DNA of 64,000 bases, taken from assembly GCA_964654185.1 (NCBI GenBank), contig CAZZIE010000003.1, positions 31,643 to 95,642 of the forward strand. The letters run 5' to 3'. The DNA comes from CAYFQV01 sp964654185. Lineage in GTDB: Bacteria > Spirochaetota > Spirochaetia > DSM-27196 > PWMO01. Position numbers and translations under genes: made by a program. Position 1 is the first letter of the stretch; the number at the start of each line of letters is the position of its first letter. The notes beneath the pieces were generated by a model. That model searched no databases, had not been told where the DNA came from, and saw only the letters and a program-made list of their open reading frames with translations. Shown one piece after another: positions 34,712 to 46,017 of the stretch.

Positions 34712-34775
34712 GGAGCTGTGCACTGCATGGCGGCGGTCGGCGGCGCCGTACGCTGATTAGCCACACCCGGCGGCC

Positions 34776-34821
34776 ACGCCCGGCGGCGGTGCACGGCGAC
34801 GCCCGGCGGCGGTGCACGGCG
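34776..34821. repeat. Two tandem 23-bp GC-rich units
   Basis: The unit starting ACGCCCGGCGGCGGTGCA is repeated exactly at 34776-34798 and 34799-34821, between convergent DUF4914 and maeB genes. A third, degenerate partial copy precedes it (34765-34775). Confidence 0.75.
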
Positions 34822-34831
34822 CCGGTACACG

Positions 34832-37135
<2,304 letters not shown>

Positions 37136-37243
37136 GCGTACAGGGTAACCCGCTGACCGTCGAGGTGCTACCCGGCCCGCGGGCGGCGTGCCCGCCGCCG
37201 CGGGCCGGCGCGGCGTGGCGCGGCGGTTGGCCGTCGGGCAGCG

Positions 37244-37272
37244 TTGACACGAGGCGGGCGCGCACGTATTCT
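37244..37272 (+). promoter_or_regulatory. Promoter of tRNA-Val
   Basis: Perfect TTGACA (37244-37249), 17-bp spacer, TATTCT (37267-37272). Transcription would start near 37279, six bases before the mature tRNA. This is the best sigma-70-type promoter in the window. Confidence 0.75.
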
Positions 37273-37284
37273 ATGAAGCAGTTC

Positions 37285-37356
37285 GGGCGATTAACTCAGT
37301 GGGAGAGTGCTACCTTCACACGGTAGAAGTCGCTGGTTCAAATCCAGCATCGCCCA
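37285..37356 (+). tRNA. tRNA-Val, anticodon CAC
   Basis: This 72-nt gene folds as a full cloverleaf. Acceptor stem GGGCGAT/ATCGCCC, D arm with ACTC/GAGT, anticodon stem CTACC/GGTAG around loop TTCACAC (anticodon CAC, codon GUG), and T arm GCTGG-TTCAAAT-CCAGC. The discriminator base is A; the 3' CCA is not encoded and must be added. It has its own promoter and terminator. Confidence 0.95.
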
Positions 37357-37371
37357 GGTAGTGTACGTTGG

Positions 37372-37398
37372 AGCCCCGCAGAAGCGGGGCTATTTTTT
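37372..37398 (+). terminator. Rho-independent terminator of tRNA-Val
   Basis: Stem AGCCCCGC/GCGGGGCT with loop AGAA, directly followed by ATTTTTTC. It starts 15 nt after the mature tRNA end. Confidence 0.9.
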
Positions 37399-37499
37399 CG
37401 TCCGAGGCCGCACCGCGTTGCGGCCGATTGCCCGCGGCTATCCAATGCGCAGCAGCCAATGGGAACTCGGCCATGTCCGGGTGGCCCACCAGCTCCCCC

Positions 37500-38726
37500 C
37501 TATATCACAAACCGCCCATCCCGGATGATGTCGACTTCCCGGTCGTCGCTGGTGGTGCCGGTGACGGTGATGTCGGGGGTGCCGAGCATGAAGTCGGTGT
37601 GGACCAGGCTGGTGTTGCCGCCGGCGGCGCGGAGCTCCTCCTGGCTCATGGCGGCGCCGCCGACAATGCAGGCGCTGTAGGAGCTGCCCAGGGCGAAGTG
37701 GCACGCCGCATTCTCATCGAAGAGCGTGTTGAAGAAGACGGTGCCGGAGGTGAAGATGGGCGATGTACCGTCGACGAGGGCTATCTCGCCGAGGCGGCGC
37801 GCTCCGGCATCGATTTCAAGATAGCGTTTCAGAACATCCTTCCCGGTGCGTGCGCCGAAGTCGACAACGTTGCCCCCTTCGAAGCGGAACCAGGCATCCT
37901 CCACTACATTCTGCAGGACCAGGGCCGGGCGAGTCACCCGGACCGTGCCGTCGGTCTGGTCGAGGTGCGGCGTCGTGAAGACCTCTTCGGTGGGGAGGTT
38001 GGGCATGAAGCGGACTCCGTCGGGGCGCTCGGCGTCGCCGCCGGCCCAGAGCGCCTGCTCCGGTATGCCCACGGAGAGATCGGTGCCGTCGGCGCGGAAG
38101 TGGAGGCGCCGAAGTGCGAGGTTCTGTAAGGTCTCCGAGCGACCGCGGATCAGGGCGGCGCGCTCCCACCACGAAGCGGCGGGATCCTCTTGGTCCAGGC
38201 GCAGGATCGGTTTCATGCGCTCCCACAGCTGTGCCCGCGCCTCCGGAGTTGCGGCACCGCCGAGGACCTTCGCGGCCCACTTCTCCGTGGGGTGTGCCAC
38301 GACAATCCACTGCTGCCGATCCGCCTGGAGGGAGCGGCGGAGCACCTCGCGGGTCTGGGAGGTTGCCCGGCTCACCCGGGCGTTTCGATCTGAATCGATG
38401 CCCGTGAGGAGATCCGGGTCGCCGGGATTCTTGATGGACACCAGTGCCCAGCCCTCCTCTACCAGACGCTCGTTCATGTACTTCGCATGCTCCGGAAGGT
38501 AGTCGAGGTACTCATCCTTCGACGCTTCGATCCGGTTCTTGTAGAGCCGGGGAACCGCGATGTCCGCCTCGACGTACTGCGCGCCGGCCTCATAGGCGGC
38601 GCGGCCGACCGCCGCGGCGAGCTCGGCGTGAGCCGTCTCGGTCCGAATCTGCAGGTTCTGGCCGGGCTGGACGTTGACCATGTCGACAATGAGGCGGGCG
38701 TATCGCGTGAATTCGTGTTCGTTCAT
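37500..38726 (-). CDS. Aminopeptidase, peptidase family M29
   Basis: This 408-residue cytoplasmic metallo-aminopeptidase is of the AmpS/AmpT/PepS type, releasing N-terminal amino acids. Candidate metal ligands in the C-terminal half are the Glu in FEGGNVVDF, Glu in LGEIALV, His in ACHFALGSSY, and His and Asp in LVHTDFMLG. These match the two-metal pattern of the family, and the length is usual (about 408-415). The start ATG lies about five bases from the predicted transcription start, with no ribosome site, so the mRNA may be leaderless. Confidence 0.9.
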   Translation of the reverse strand: MNEHEFTRYARLIVDMVNVQPGQNLQIRTETAHAELAAAVGRAAYEAGAQYVEADIAVPRLYKNRIEASKDEYLDYLPEHAKYMNERLVEEGWALVSIKNPGDPDLLTGIDSDRNARVSRATSQTREVLRRSLQADRQQWIVVAHPTEKWAAKVLGGAATPEARAQLWERMKPILRLDQEDPAASWWERAALIRGRSETLQNLALRRLHFRADGTDLSVGIPEQALWAGGDAERPDGVRFMPNLPTEEVFTTPHLDQTDGTVRVTRPALVLQNVVEDAWFRFEGGNVVDFGARTGKDVLKRYLEIDAGARRLGEIALVDGTSPIFTSGTVFFNTLFDENAACHFALGSSYSACIVGGAAMSQEELRAAGGNTSLVHTDFMLGTPDITVTGTTSDDREVDIIRDGRFVI

Positions 38727-38737
38727 GATAAGCCGGA

Positions 38738-38766
38738 ACTATAGCAACTCCCCCTCGCCGGGTCAA
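38738..38766 (-). promoter_or_regulatory. Leaderless-type promoter of the M29 aminopeptidase gene
   Basis: On the minus strand TTGACC (38761-38766), a 17-bp spacer and TATAGT (38738-38743), each 5/6 to consensus. The expected start (near 38731) is about five bases from the ATG at 38726. Confidence 0.6.
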
Positions 38767-38790
38767 AGCACAGATAGTACCTTTGGCTGC

Positions 38791-40146
38791 GTGAGTAGAC
38801 CGCAGGCACGGCAACTGACGGCAACCTGGCACTCGAGCATGGAGGAGATTCCACGGGAGGCGTGGAACCGCCTGGCACACCCCCTCCGAACTCCCCTCCT
38901 CGAGTGGGAGTGGCTCCGCGAGCTGGAAGCCTCCGGGAGCGTCGCCCCGGACGAGGGGTGGGTCCCCGTGCACCTGGCGCTGTACGCCGAGGGAGGGCCC
39001 GCGGCGCCCGACGGACCCGGCGCGGCCGGTCGGGACGGCGCGGCCGCGGCCGACGGCCCCCCCGCGCCCGACGCGCCGTCCGCGGGCAACGGCGGCGGTG
39101 AGGGAACGATCGGGGCCGGCGGGACCCCCACCCCGACCGGCACGTCACCCACCCTCGTCGCCGCCGCGCCGCTCTACGTGAAGACCCACAGCATGGGGGA
39201 GTTCGTCTTCGACTTCGCCTGGGCGGATGTGGCGCAGCAGGTGGGGATCAAGTACTACCCCAAGCTCATCGGCATGAGTCCGGCCACGCCGTCGACGGCG
39301 TACCGCTTCCTGATCCACCCCGACTACGACGAGGCTGCGGTCACCCGCGCCATGCTGGGACAGATCGAGGAGTTCTGCCGGGAGAATGACCTGCGCACCA
39401 TGGCCTTCAACTACGCCGAGCCCGGCTGGCGGGAGATCGTGGAGGAGGCGGGCTTCACCACCTGGAAGCACCAGAGCTATCAGTGGATCAACCACGGATT
39501 CGACAGCTTCGACGACTACCTCTCCGTGTTCCGCAAGAACCAGCGCAAGAACATTCGCAAGGAGCGTCGCAGCGTCGCCGAGGCGGGCGTCCACATCGAT
39601 CCAATAATGGGAACCGATGCGCCGGACCGCTTCTTCTCGCTGATGTACGACTTCTACGAAGTCCACAACGAGCAGTTCGGCCCCTGGGCGGCGAAGTTCC
39701 TCAACCGCGCCTTCTTCGAAGGGCTCGCCGACTCATTCCGCCACCGCATCCTCTTTGTCCCGGCGTACCGGGACGGCCGGACCGACCCCTTCGCCATGTC
39801 GTTTCTCCTCACGAAGGGCGACCAGCTCCTCGGCCGGTACTGGGGCGCCTTCGAGCACATTGACAACGTGCACTTCGACGCGTGCTACTACACACCCATT
39901 CAATGGGCCATAGAGAACGATGTTCACGTCTTTGACCCCGGCATGGGCTCTTCGCACAAGGTTCGGCGCGGCTTCGAGGCGGTGGAGAACCACAGCCTTC
40001 ACCGCTTCCTGGACGATCGGATGAACCAGATCATGCGGGGCAACATCGACCGGGTGAACGACTACGAGCAGCAGAACATCGACTATCTGAATGAGGCAAT
40101 CCCCTTCGCCGCGGACCGCGACCCCAGACAGCGCGGCTCTATGTGA
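38791..40146 (+). CDS. COG3146 family (FemAB/GNAT-like) acyltransferase
   Basis: This 451-residue protein has the COG3146 pattern: N-terminal MEEIPREAWNRL...LEWEWLRELEASGSV, a central FDFAWADVAQQVGIKYYPKL, then the basic motif VFRKNQRKNIRKERRSV and a C-terminal GMGSSHKVRRGFE. Related FemAB proteins transfer amino acids to peptidoglycan precursors, but COG3146 members have no proven reaction. An Ala/Gly/Pro-rich insert of about 60 residues (about 65-125) interrupts the first domain. GTG at 38791 is chosen to include the first family strand; ATG at 38839 is an alternative. Confidence 0.8.
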   Translation: MSRPQARQLTATWHSSMEEIPREAWNRLAHPLRTPLLEWEWLRELEASGSVAPDEGWVPVHLALYAEGGPAAPDGPGAAGRDGAAAADGPPAPDAPSAGNGGGEGTIGAGGTPTPTGTSPTLVAAAPLYVKTHSMGEFVFDFAWADVAQQVGIKYYPKLIGMSPATPSTAYRFLIHPDYDEAAVTRAMLGQIEEFCRENDLRTMAFNYAEPGWREIVEEAGFTTWKHQSYQWINHGFDSFDDYLSVFRKNQRKNIRKERRSVAEAGVHIDPIMGTDAPDRFFSLMYDFYEVHNEQFGPWAAKFLNRAFFEGLADSFRHRILFVPAYRDGRTDPFAMSFLLTKGDQLLGRYWGAFEHIDNVHFDACYYTPIQWAIENDVHVFDPGMGSSHKVRRGFEAVENHSLHRFLDDRMNQIMRGNIDRVNDYEQQNIDYLNEAIPFAADRDPRQRGSM

Positions 40147-40234
40147 CGACTGCGAGGCCTTGACAATCTCCTGACTCCTCGCCGATACCGTAACCGGACC
40201 TTCCGAGAAACCAGTCAAAGCGGGGTAGCCTGTG

Positions 40235-42116
40235 ATGCGTGTCGGACTGCTGCGTTGGCGGATCTTCATTGCCAACATCCTGATAACGCTGGCTGTCGTT
40301 GCATTCCGACAGACCTTCGTGGTGATCTTCAATCCGTATCTCGACCTGACCGTGGCAGAGCGGATTCTCTTCTCCCTTCAAGTCGAGGTGTACGCTCCGA
40401 GTCTGGCTCTCGCGGTGATCATGTACCTGGTGATCGTTCTTCGGCTGCGCCCGCTGTTCCGGTTCCTCACGGGAGGATCCGCCTATGACGCAGCCCGCAG
40501 GGCGAGCATTTCCATTCCGTGGATCCTCATCATTGTCCACGCGGCCTTCTGGATCGTCGGGACCACTGTGTTCTACGCCCTGCTCATCGGGTTCGGCAGT
40601 CCCGGCCGGGTTACTTTCGGGTGGACCCTTTTCACATCCACCAGCGCCGGCCTGGTGACGGGTCTCCTCACGGCGCTCTGGATGAACCGCATCCTGCTGC
40701 AGCCGAAGCGCGCCCTGCAGATGATCGACATGCGCGACGGCGAGCGGAATCGCTTCTCCGCGGCGAAGAGCTATCTCATNNNNNNNNNNCGCCGTGGTTG
40801 CGACGGCGATCTTCTTCGGCTTCATGGCCGACTTCTATCGCACCGCCACAACGGTCCCGCGTGGCCTTGCGGGAGTGACCGCGCCCGGCATCGCCCTGGG
40901 GTCGATACTGGCGGGCGTTTTTCTCCTGATGACGCTGCTGTCGCGGTCGGAGGATCGCTTTCAGATCAGGGTCCTGGATGAGAAGCTTCGACAACTCGCC
41001 TCGGCCGGGGGCGACCTGTCGCAGCAGATCGCCCTCATCAACTTCGACGACGTCGGCGAGGTCTCGGTACACATGAACGGGTTTCTCAAGGGCCTGGCAC
41101 GGCTGGTAGGCCGGGTTGCCGAAACGGCCCGGCACCTTGCGGTGTCGGGGCATGAGCTTGCCGCACGAATGGAACAGTCCACGCAGAGCGTCGATAACAT
41201 CGTCACGTCCATTGAGCGAGTGCGGCAGCAACTGCACTCAGAAATGGACAGTCTTGAGGAGTCATCCACAGCGGTCCAGGGAATCGTCGCGGGTGTACAG
41301 AATCTCGACGAAGACATTCAGAGGCAGTCCGAGAGCGTAACGCAGTCGTCCGCGGCGATTGAAGAGATGATTGCGAGCCTGCGCTCCTCCACTGAGCACA
41401 GCCGGAAGCTCGCGGAGCACTTCGACGGCCTCGTCGACGCCGCCAACGAAGGACGCACCGGCATCACCACGGTGAGCAGCGAGATCAACAACGTCGCCGA
41501 ACAGTCCGAGAAGCTGACGGAAGCGAACAGGCTCATTGCGACGATTGCGGCGCGCACCAACCTTCTGGCCATGAATGCCGCAATCGAGGCCGCCCACGCC
41601 GGTGACGCCGGCAAGGGTTTCGCCGTCGTTGCGGATGAGATCCGCATTCTCGCGGAGAACTCAACTGCCCAGACCGCGGTCATCAACGAGCAGTTGAGGA
41701 AGACCCAGGAAGTCGTGTCGGGAGTGGTAGATGCTACCGGCCGCGCCGAGGGCGCCTTTCAGGAGATCGTCCGCCGAATCGATGAGGGCCGCGCCCGGCA
41801 GGAGGAGATCCACCACGCCATGAGTGAGCAGAGCACGGGAAGTGAGGAGGTTCTCACCGGTCTCGCGCAAATCACCGAGGTCACCGAGAAGGTGCAGAGA
41901 GCTGCGACGGACATGCGTCGTCGCAGCCAATCCGTGGGAGAGCGGATGGACGTGCTCCGGACTGCCTCGACCGAACTGCGGGACGCCATGGATGAGATTT
42001 CGAGCCACCTGGGGGAGATCCGCCAGGCGACGGCCGGGGTGGCCGACCTGAGCGAGAAGAACCGCGACCAGATCGACGGGCTTACTTCGGAGACGGCACG
42101 ATTTCGATTGTCTTAG
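40235..42116 (+). CDS. Methyl-accepting chemotaxis protein, interrupted by an assembly gap
   Basis: The N-terminal part has about four transmembrane helices and almost no periplasmic domain. The frame then runs into ten N (40780-40789) and continues in another frame with two more helices, a HAMP-like linker and a long coiled coil. The signalling hairpin IATIAARTNLLAMNAAIEAAHAGDAGKGFAVVADEIR-type region is intact (about 41540-41650). The frame change across the gap shows the N run is a placeholder of unknown true length, not a mutation. It is a chemoreceptor with membrane-embedded sensing; the ligand is unknown. It converges on a receiver-domain gene. Confidence 0.85.
40780..40789. other. Assembly gap (10 N)
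   Basis: The only ambiguous bases in the window. Flanking coding frames differ (phase 2 before, phase 0 after), so the missing length is not known. Confidence 0.98.
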
Positions 42117-42141
42117 GTACGCGTGTTTTAGGGACGCAGCG

Positions 42142-43335
42142 TTACGCGCTGCTCTGGGTTTTCGCGGCTCCCGCACTCCCGCTGCCGGGAAACTCCACCT
42201 GCAGAGCCGAAAGTCCCTCGTCGGTGCTCTCGAGACGGAGGCTCGCCCCGTTTGCCCTGGCGAGCTTCTCCAGAAGGGGTTGCCATTCGTCCCATAGCTC
42301 CCGGGAAGCTTGATGGGCGCAGCAGATGCTCAGGCGGGCGTGATCGCCCTCTCGTCGCGTCCGGAGACGGAGAGTTGCCGGCTCCACCGCATCCCCGCCG
42401 TCGGGATGAGCCCGTTCCACGTGATCGACGGCGAAGGCGAGGAGCTCCGTAAGGAGGCGCGAGAGGAGGACCGGACTCGTGAGCACCGCGGGAAGCTCCG
42501 AATCGAGGTCTTCCTTCAAGGTCACGGCGAGGCCGCCGCGGCTCTCGGCCAGCTCGCCGGCAACGCGCTGAACCGCCGTGTTGAGATCGAGATCCATTTC
42601 CCGGGCGACCCCGAAGAGGAGCGCATCGTCTACCAGGTCGCGGCGGATCGCCTCCAGCTCCGTGACTGCGTCGCTGATCGTCTGGATGTAGTCGAGCAAC
42701 TCAGTCCGGGGCATGCGCTGCTCTGAGGAGACGCGGCCGCCGAGGGAGGCGACGCGCTCGAAAGCAGCAACCGGCCCGGAGAGCTCGCTTGCAACGTAGG
42801 CACCGTAGCGTTGCAGGAGCGTCATTCCGCGCGGCTCCCGGGAAACATCGTCCCCGACGACTTCCTTGACTGAAATGCTCCGAAGCGCCTCAGCCAGACG
42901 CTGATTCTCACGTCTCAGGTTGTAGAGATCGACGGACTGCCTGACCACGCTGATCAGCTCCACCGCATCCCAGGGCTTGAGGATGTACCGATAGATGTTC
43001 CCGTTGTTGATGGCGTCCAGGAGGGACTCCCGGTCGGAGTAGGCGGACAACACGACGCGGACCACTTCCGGTCGCTCCTCCTGAGCGCGGCGCAGCAACT
43101 GCAGGCCGTCCATCTCCGGCATGCGCAGGTCCGAAACGAGAACCTGCACCGGATTCTCCCGAAGAAAATCGAGGGCGTGTGCCGGATCCTTGAAGGTGAC
43201 CGCCTGGTAGGGCTGGAACTGAAAGAGTCGTGTGATGGCTTTCAGGACGAGCTCATCATCGTCAACGAATACGACGGGGGCGGCGTGGCGCGGACCGTTG
43301 AAGGATTCATCGCTCAAATCAAAGGCGTCACTCAC
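42142..43335 (-). CDS. Response regulator with degenerate kinase-like C-terminal region
   Basis: This 397-residue protein has a complete receiver domain: acidic DDDE at 25-28, phospho-acceptor Asp69 in SDLRMPEMDG, Lys120 in YILKPW. The rest resembles a histidine-kinase core that has lost catalysis. A helical hairpin (LLQRYGAYVASELSGPVAAFERV) has no H-box histidine, and the C-terminal alpha/beta region lacks the N, G1 and G2 boxes. It probably acts as an adaptor that binds partners when phosphorylated. It is convergent with the chemoreceptor and divergent from the STAS gene, with a 396-bp gap. Confidence 0.8.
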   Translation of the reverse strand: MSDAFDLSDESFNGPRHAAPVVFVDDDELVLKAITRLFQFQPYQAVTFKDPAHALDFLRENPVQVLVSDLRMPEMDGLQLLRRAQEERPEVVRVVLSAYSDRESLLDAINNGNIYRYILKPWDAVELISVVRQSVDLYNLRRENQRLAEALRSISVKEVVGDDVSREPRGMTLLQRYGAYVASELSGPVAAFERVASLGGRVSSEQRMPRTELLDYIQTISDAVTELEAIRRDLVDDALLFGVAREMDLDLNTAVQRVAGELAESRGGLAVTLKEDLDSELPAVLTSPVLLSRLLTELLAFAVDHVERAHPDGGDAVEPATLRLRTRREGDHARLSICCAHQASRELWDEWQPLLEKLARANGASLRLESTDEGLSALQVEFPGSGSAGAAKTQSSA

Positions 43336-43449
43336 GACGAGTCTCCCTTACCCGCGGGATTCCTTCGGCGGATGTGCCGGAGCGGCAGATACGATATGCT
43401 GAAGATATCCCGGATCGTATTCCGATAATCAGGGTAACACCATTGCCTC

Positions 43450-43500
43450 GCGCTGACCAGCAGCCGGCGCTGACCGGCAGCCGGCGCTGACCGGCAGCCG
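43450..43500. repeat. Three tandem 17-bp units (GCGCTGACCGGCAGCCG)
   Basis: Copies at 43450-43466 (one mismatch, CCA for CCG), 43467-43483 and 43484-43500. Non-coding. No spacer-repeat structure, so not CRISPR. Confidence 0.8.
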
Positions 43501-43563
43501 GAAGGTCGTGTTCACAACAGCCAGGGTTGCGGCTGCGTTGCATGTAACAGGATTGGAGTCCCT

Positions 43564-43592
43564 TTGCTACCATGGAAACTACGGGATATACT
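43564..43592 (+). promoter_or_regulatory. Promoter of the STAS - kinase - OM peptidase gene set
   Basis: TTGCTA (43564-43569), a 17-bp spacer, TATACT (43587-43592). The leader would be about 130 nt. Confidence 0.5.
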
Positions 43593-43731
43593 TGATTCGG
43601 TCGCTCGGTAACGTGCGCCGGCTGCGGCACGGCATTGGTCGTGTTTGGCCCTTTCAACGTGGCGCTGCTGATGCAAATGGCCGCACAGCGCAAGCTGCCG
43701 GGGTCTCCCCGGGACCAGGAGTCGAACGGAC

Positions 43732-44151
43732 GTGGTAAGAACAGAGGTTGCCTCTCAGGTACGAAGTTTCAACTCTTCCCAGGCGGATCTCCGCATGCAC
43801 GTCCACAAACATCCCCACTTCTCAGACGTTGCCACATTGACTCTGGAAGGCTCCCTCGATACCGAGAACGCTACGCTCTTCCACCGAACCGTCCAGGGCA
43901 TCATGATGGAGCTCGTATCGGTACGTCTTCTCGTGTTCGACCTCGAACGGCTGAAGTACATATCATCTTCGGGAATCGGCGCCTTTACGAACATCCTGGT
44001 GGCGGCGCAACAGTACGGTTATCGGATCCTCCTCTACCGGCTGTCAACCAACGTCCGCACGGTCTTCGACACGCTTGGCTTCTCTCAGTTCTTTCGACTG
44101 GCGGAAGACGGTGAGGACATTCTGCAGTACGTACCGCCCAAAGGCGCCTGA
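43732..44151 (+). CDS. STAS-domain protein (anti-sigma factor antagonist type)
   Basis: This 139-residue protein consists of one STAS domain preceded by about 20 residues. Strand ATLTLEGSLDTENA and helix-start LKYISSSGIGAFTNIL match SpoIIAA-type antagonists, with serines at the phosphorylation site. GTG at 43732 has AGGAG twelve bases upstream; ATG at 43795, just before the domain, is an alternative. It lies 53 bp before a PAS histidine kinase, so it may belong to a partner-switching module joined to a two-component input. No anti-sigma kinase or PP2C phosphatase is present in the window. Confidence 0.82.
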   Translation: MVRTEVASQVRSFNSSQADLRMHVHKHPHFSDVATLTLEGSLDTENATLFHRTVQGIMMELVSVRLLVFDLERLKYISSSGIGAFTNILVAAQQYGYRILLYRLSTNVRTVFDTLGFSQFFRLAEDGEDILQYVPPKGA

Positions 44152-44204
44152 GAGCTCGTCCGAAGCGCTCGACCGGAAGCCGCGATGTACACCGGAAGGA
44201 ACCA

Positions 44205-45974
44205 ATGAGCCTGTCACAACCGTCAGACACGGCTTACTCCGTTCTCTTTGAGAGCCCCTGGCTGTACATCCTCACAGTTGATGCAACAGGCGTGATCCTG
44301 ACTGCCAACGAGCCGGCACGCCTTCTCCTCGACCTCGATCCTGCCGACACCTCTCGCGACATTCGTACCACCCTCCTCTCGTCGCTGTACATCCCGGCAG
44401 CCGCGGACCGCGGATCAGCCCGGGAGTTGCACGGCGAGACCATCCAGGAGATCGAGATCGTCACGCCGGCGAGCATCGTGCGGTGGTTCGAGTGGCGGGT
44501 GGTACCTGTCGGCGGGCACACCCCACTCCCCGCGCATGGTCACGGCGGGAGCGGCGCAGTTGCGCGGAGTGGCGCTGCTTCCGGTTCCGGAACCCGCGCT
44601 CCCGAAACCGCCGGCTCCGGAGCGCCCGCCCCGAAGGGCGCCGACTCCCGGGCACCCCGGTTCCTCTGCGTCGGCACGGATGTCTCCCGGCGCCACCGCG
44701 CCGAGAGGCGCAACCGCGTCCTCTTCGATGAATCCAAGGACATGATCTTCACCTGCGCGCCGGACGACCGCATTACCGAGGTGAACGAGGCGGGGGTGAG
44801 CCTCCTCGGCGCCCGGACCCCCTCCGCGCTGGTCAACCGCAAGATCACGGACTTCTACGTCTCCGTCGCGGATCGCGACTTCTACCGCCACCGTATGGCA
44901 AACGACGGCTACGTGAAAGACCTGGAGCTGGTCATGCGCCGTGAGGACGGTACCCGCATCGTCGTCCTCGAGACCTCCACCGCGGTGAGGGACGGCGACG
45001 GGAACATCCTTGAATACCACGGGATTATCAAGGACATCAGCGAGCGCATCCGACTTGAACAGGACCACATGAAGATGAACATTGAGCTCGCCGAGACAAA
45101 CCGAAAGCTCCGACATACGCAGTCCAGACTCGTCCAGCAGGAGAAGCTCGCCTCGGTGGGACGACTCGCCGCAGGGGTTGCCCATGAGATCAACAACCCC
45201 CTCAGCTTCGTGAAGAGCAACTTCGACAGCCTGAAGGAGTACGTCAGGCGGCTCTCGTCCTACCTGGAACGCACGGGGCCGGCCCGCGGCGCGGGCGCCG
45301 GAGGCAGCGTCGGCGAGGCGGAGAGCGCAGAAGCCGGGAGCGCACTCCCCGCGCAGATCCGGCACATCCTCAACGACCTGGAAACGCTCTTCGACGAGTC
45401 CGAGCACGGCTTCGATCGCATGGTCTCCATTGTCCAGGGTCTGCGGAACTTTGCCCGAACGGGCACGACGGACACCGAGCCGTACAACCTCAATAGTGCG
45501 GTGGAAACGACCCTTGCGATCCTGCGAAACGAGTACAAGCACGTCGCCACCATCGAGCAGCACCTCGCGGACGTGCCGGACGTCTACTGCGTCCCCGACG
45601 AGATCAACCAGGTCATCCTCAATGTTCTGGTGAACGCCGTACAGGCAATACGCTCCCTCGGGGATGAACACCCCCGACCAATCCGCATCTACACCGGCAG
45701 CACGGAAACATCGGTCTATTGCAGGATCCAGGATACCGGGCCCGGCATCTCCGCCAAGGATCTGCCGCAGATCTTCGAACCCTTCTTCACGACCAAACCC
45801 CACGGCCAGGGAACCGGTCTGGGTCTCAGCATCTCCTACGACATTATCGTGAACAAACACGGCGGCGATCTCAGCGCCGAGAACCTGGAGGGCGGCGGCG
45901 CATCCTTCCTCATCCAGCTTCCACGATTCGCCGCCGGCACCGCCCGTGACGCCGCCGACGGCGCGGCAGGTTGA
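44205..45974 (+). CDS. Double-PAS histidine kinase
   Basis: This is a 589-residue soluble kinase. PAS 1 spans about 10-110, and a Gly/Ala/Pro-rich insert about 112-150 is followed by PAS 2 with its PAC motif (about 165-285, ending IIKDISERIR). A coiled coil leads to HisKA with His327 in GVAHEINNPLSF. The ATPase domain has NVLVNAVQAI, DTGPGIS and GTGLGLSIS. This H-box type is common in kinases with cytoplasmic sensors. The gene follows STAS by 53 bp and precedes the OM peptidase by 43 bp. The cognate regulator is not adjacent; the receiver protein at 42142-43335 is a candidate. Confidence 0.88.
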   Translation: MSLSQPSDTAYSVLFESPWLYILTVDATGVILTANEPARLLLDLDPADTSRDIRTTLLSSLYIPAAADRGSARELHGETIQEIEIVTPASIVRWFEWRVVPVGGHTPLPAHGHGGSGAVARSGAASGSGTRAPETAGSGAPAPKGADSRAPRFLCVGTDVSRRHRAERRNRVLFDESKDMIFTCAPDDRITEVNEAGVSLLGARTPSALVNRKITDFYVSVADRDFYRHRMANDGYVKDLELVMRREDGTRIVVLETSTAVRDGDGNILEYHGIIKDISERIRLEQDHMKMNIELAETNRKLRHTQSRLVQQEKLASVGRLAAGVAHEINNPLSFVKSNFDSLKEYVRRLSSYLERTGPARGAGAGGSVGEAESAEAGSALPAQIRHILNDLETLFDESEHGFDRMVSIVQGLRNFARTGTTDTEPYNLNSAVETTLAILRNEYKHVATIEQHLADVPDVYCVPDEINQVILNVLVNAVQAIRSLGDEHPRPIRIYTGSTETSVYCRIQDTGPGISAKDLPQIFEPFFTTKPHGQGTGLGLSISYDIIVNKHGGDLSAENLEGGGASFLIQLPRFAAGTARDAADGAAG

Positions 45975-46017
45975 CGCCCCCGGCGCACCCACCTACATTC
46001 CACTTCACGGGGGCGCA

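Larger units (their letters stand above)
43336..43731. other. 396-bp divergent intergenic region
   Basis: This gap between the receiver gene and the STAS gene contains a 17-bp triple tandem repeat and a promoter for the STAS operon (both listed). No convincing gene was seen in the remainder. Confidence 0.6.

Noticed and set aside
37406..37425. Second hairpin (GGCCGCA/TGCGGCC) after the tRNA terminator
   Set aside because: No T-tract, and termination already occurs at 37372-37398; a role for the opposite strand could not be shown.
43450..43500. Possible CRISPR-like repeat array
   Set aside because: Units are contiguous 17-mers without spacers, and no cas genes are present.
44415..45992. Long minus-strand open frame opposite the double-PAS kinase
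   Set aside because: No motif or ribosome site; it is a shadow of the kinase gene.
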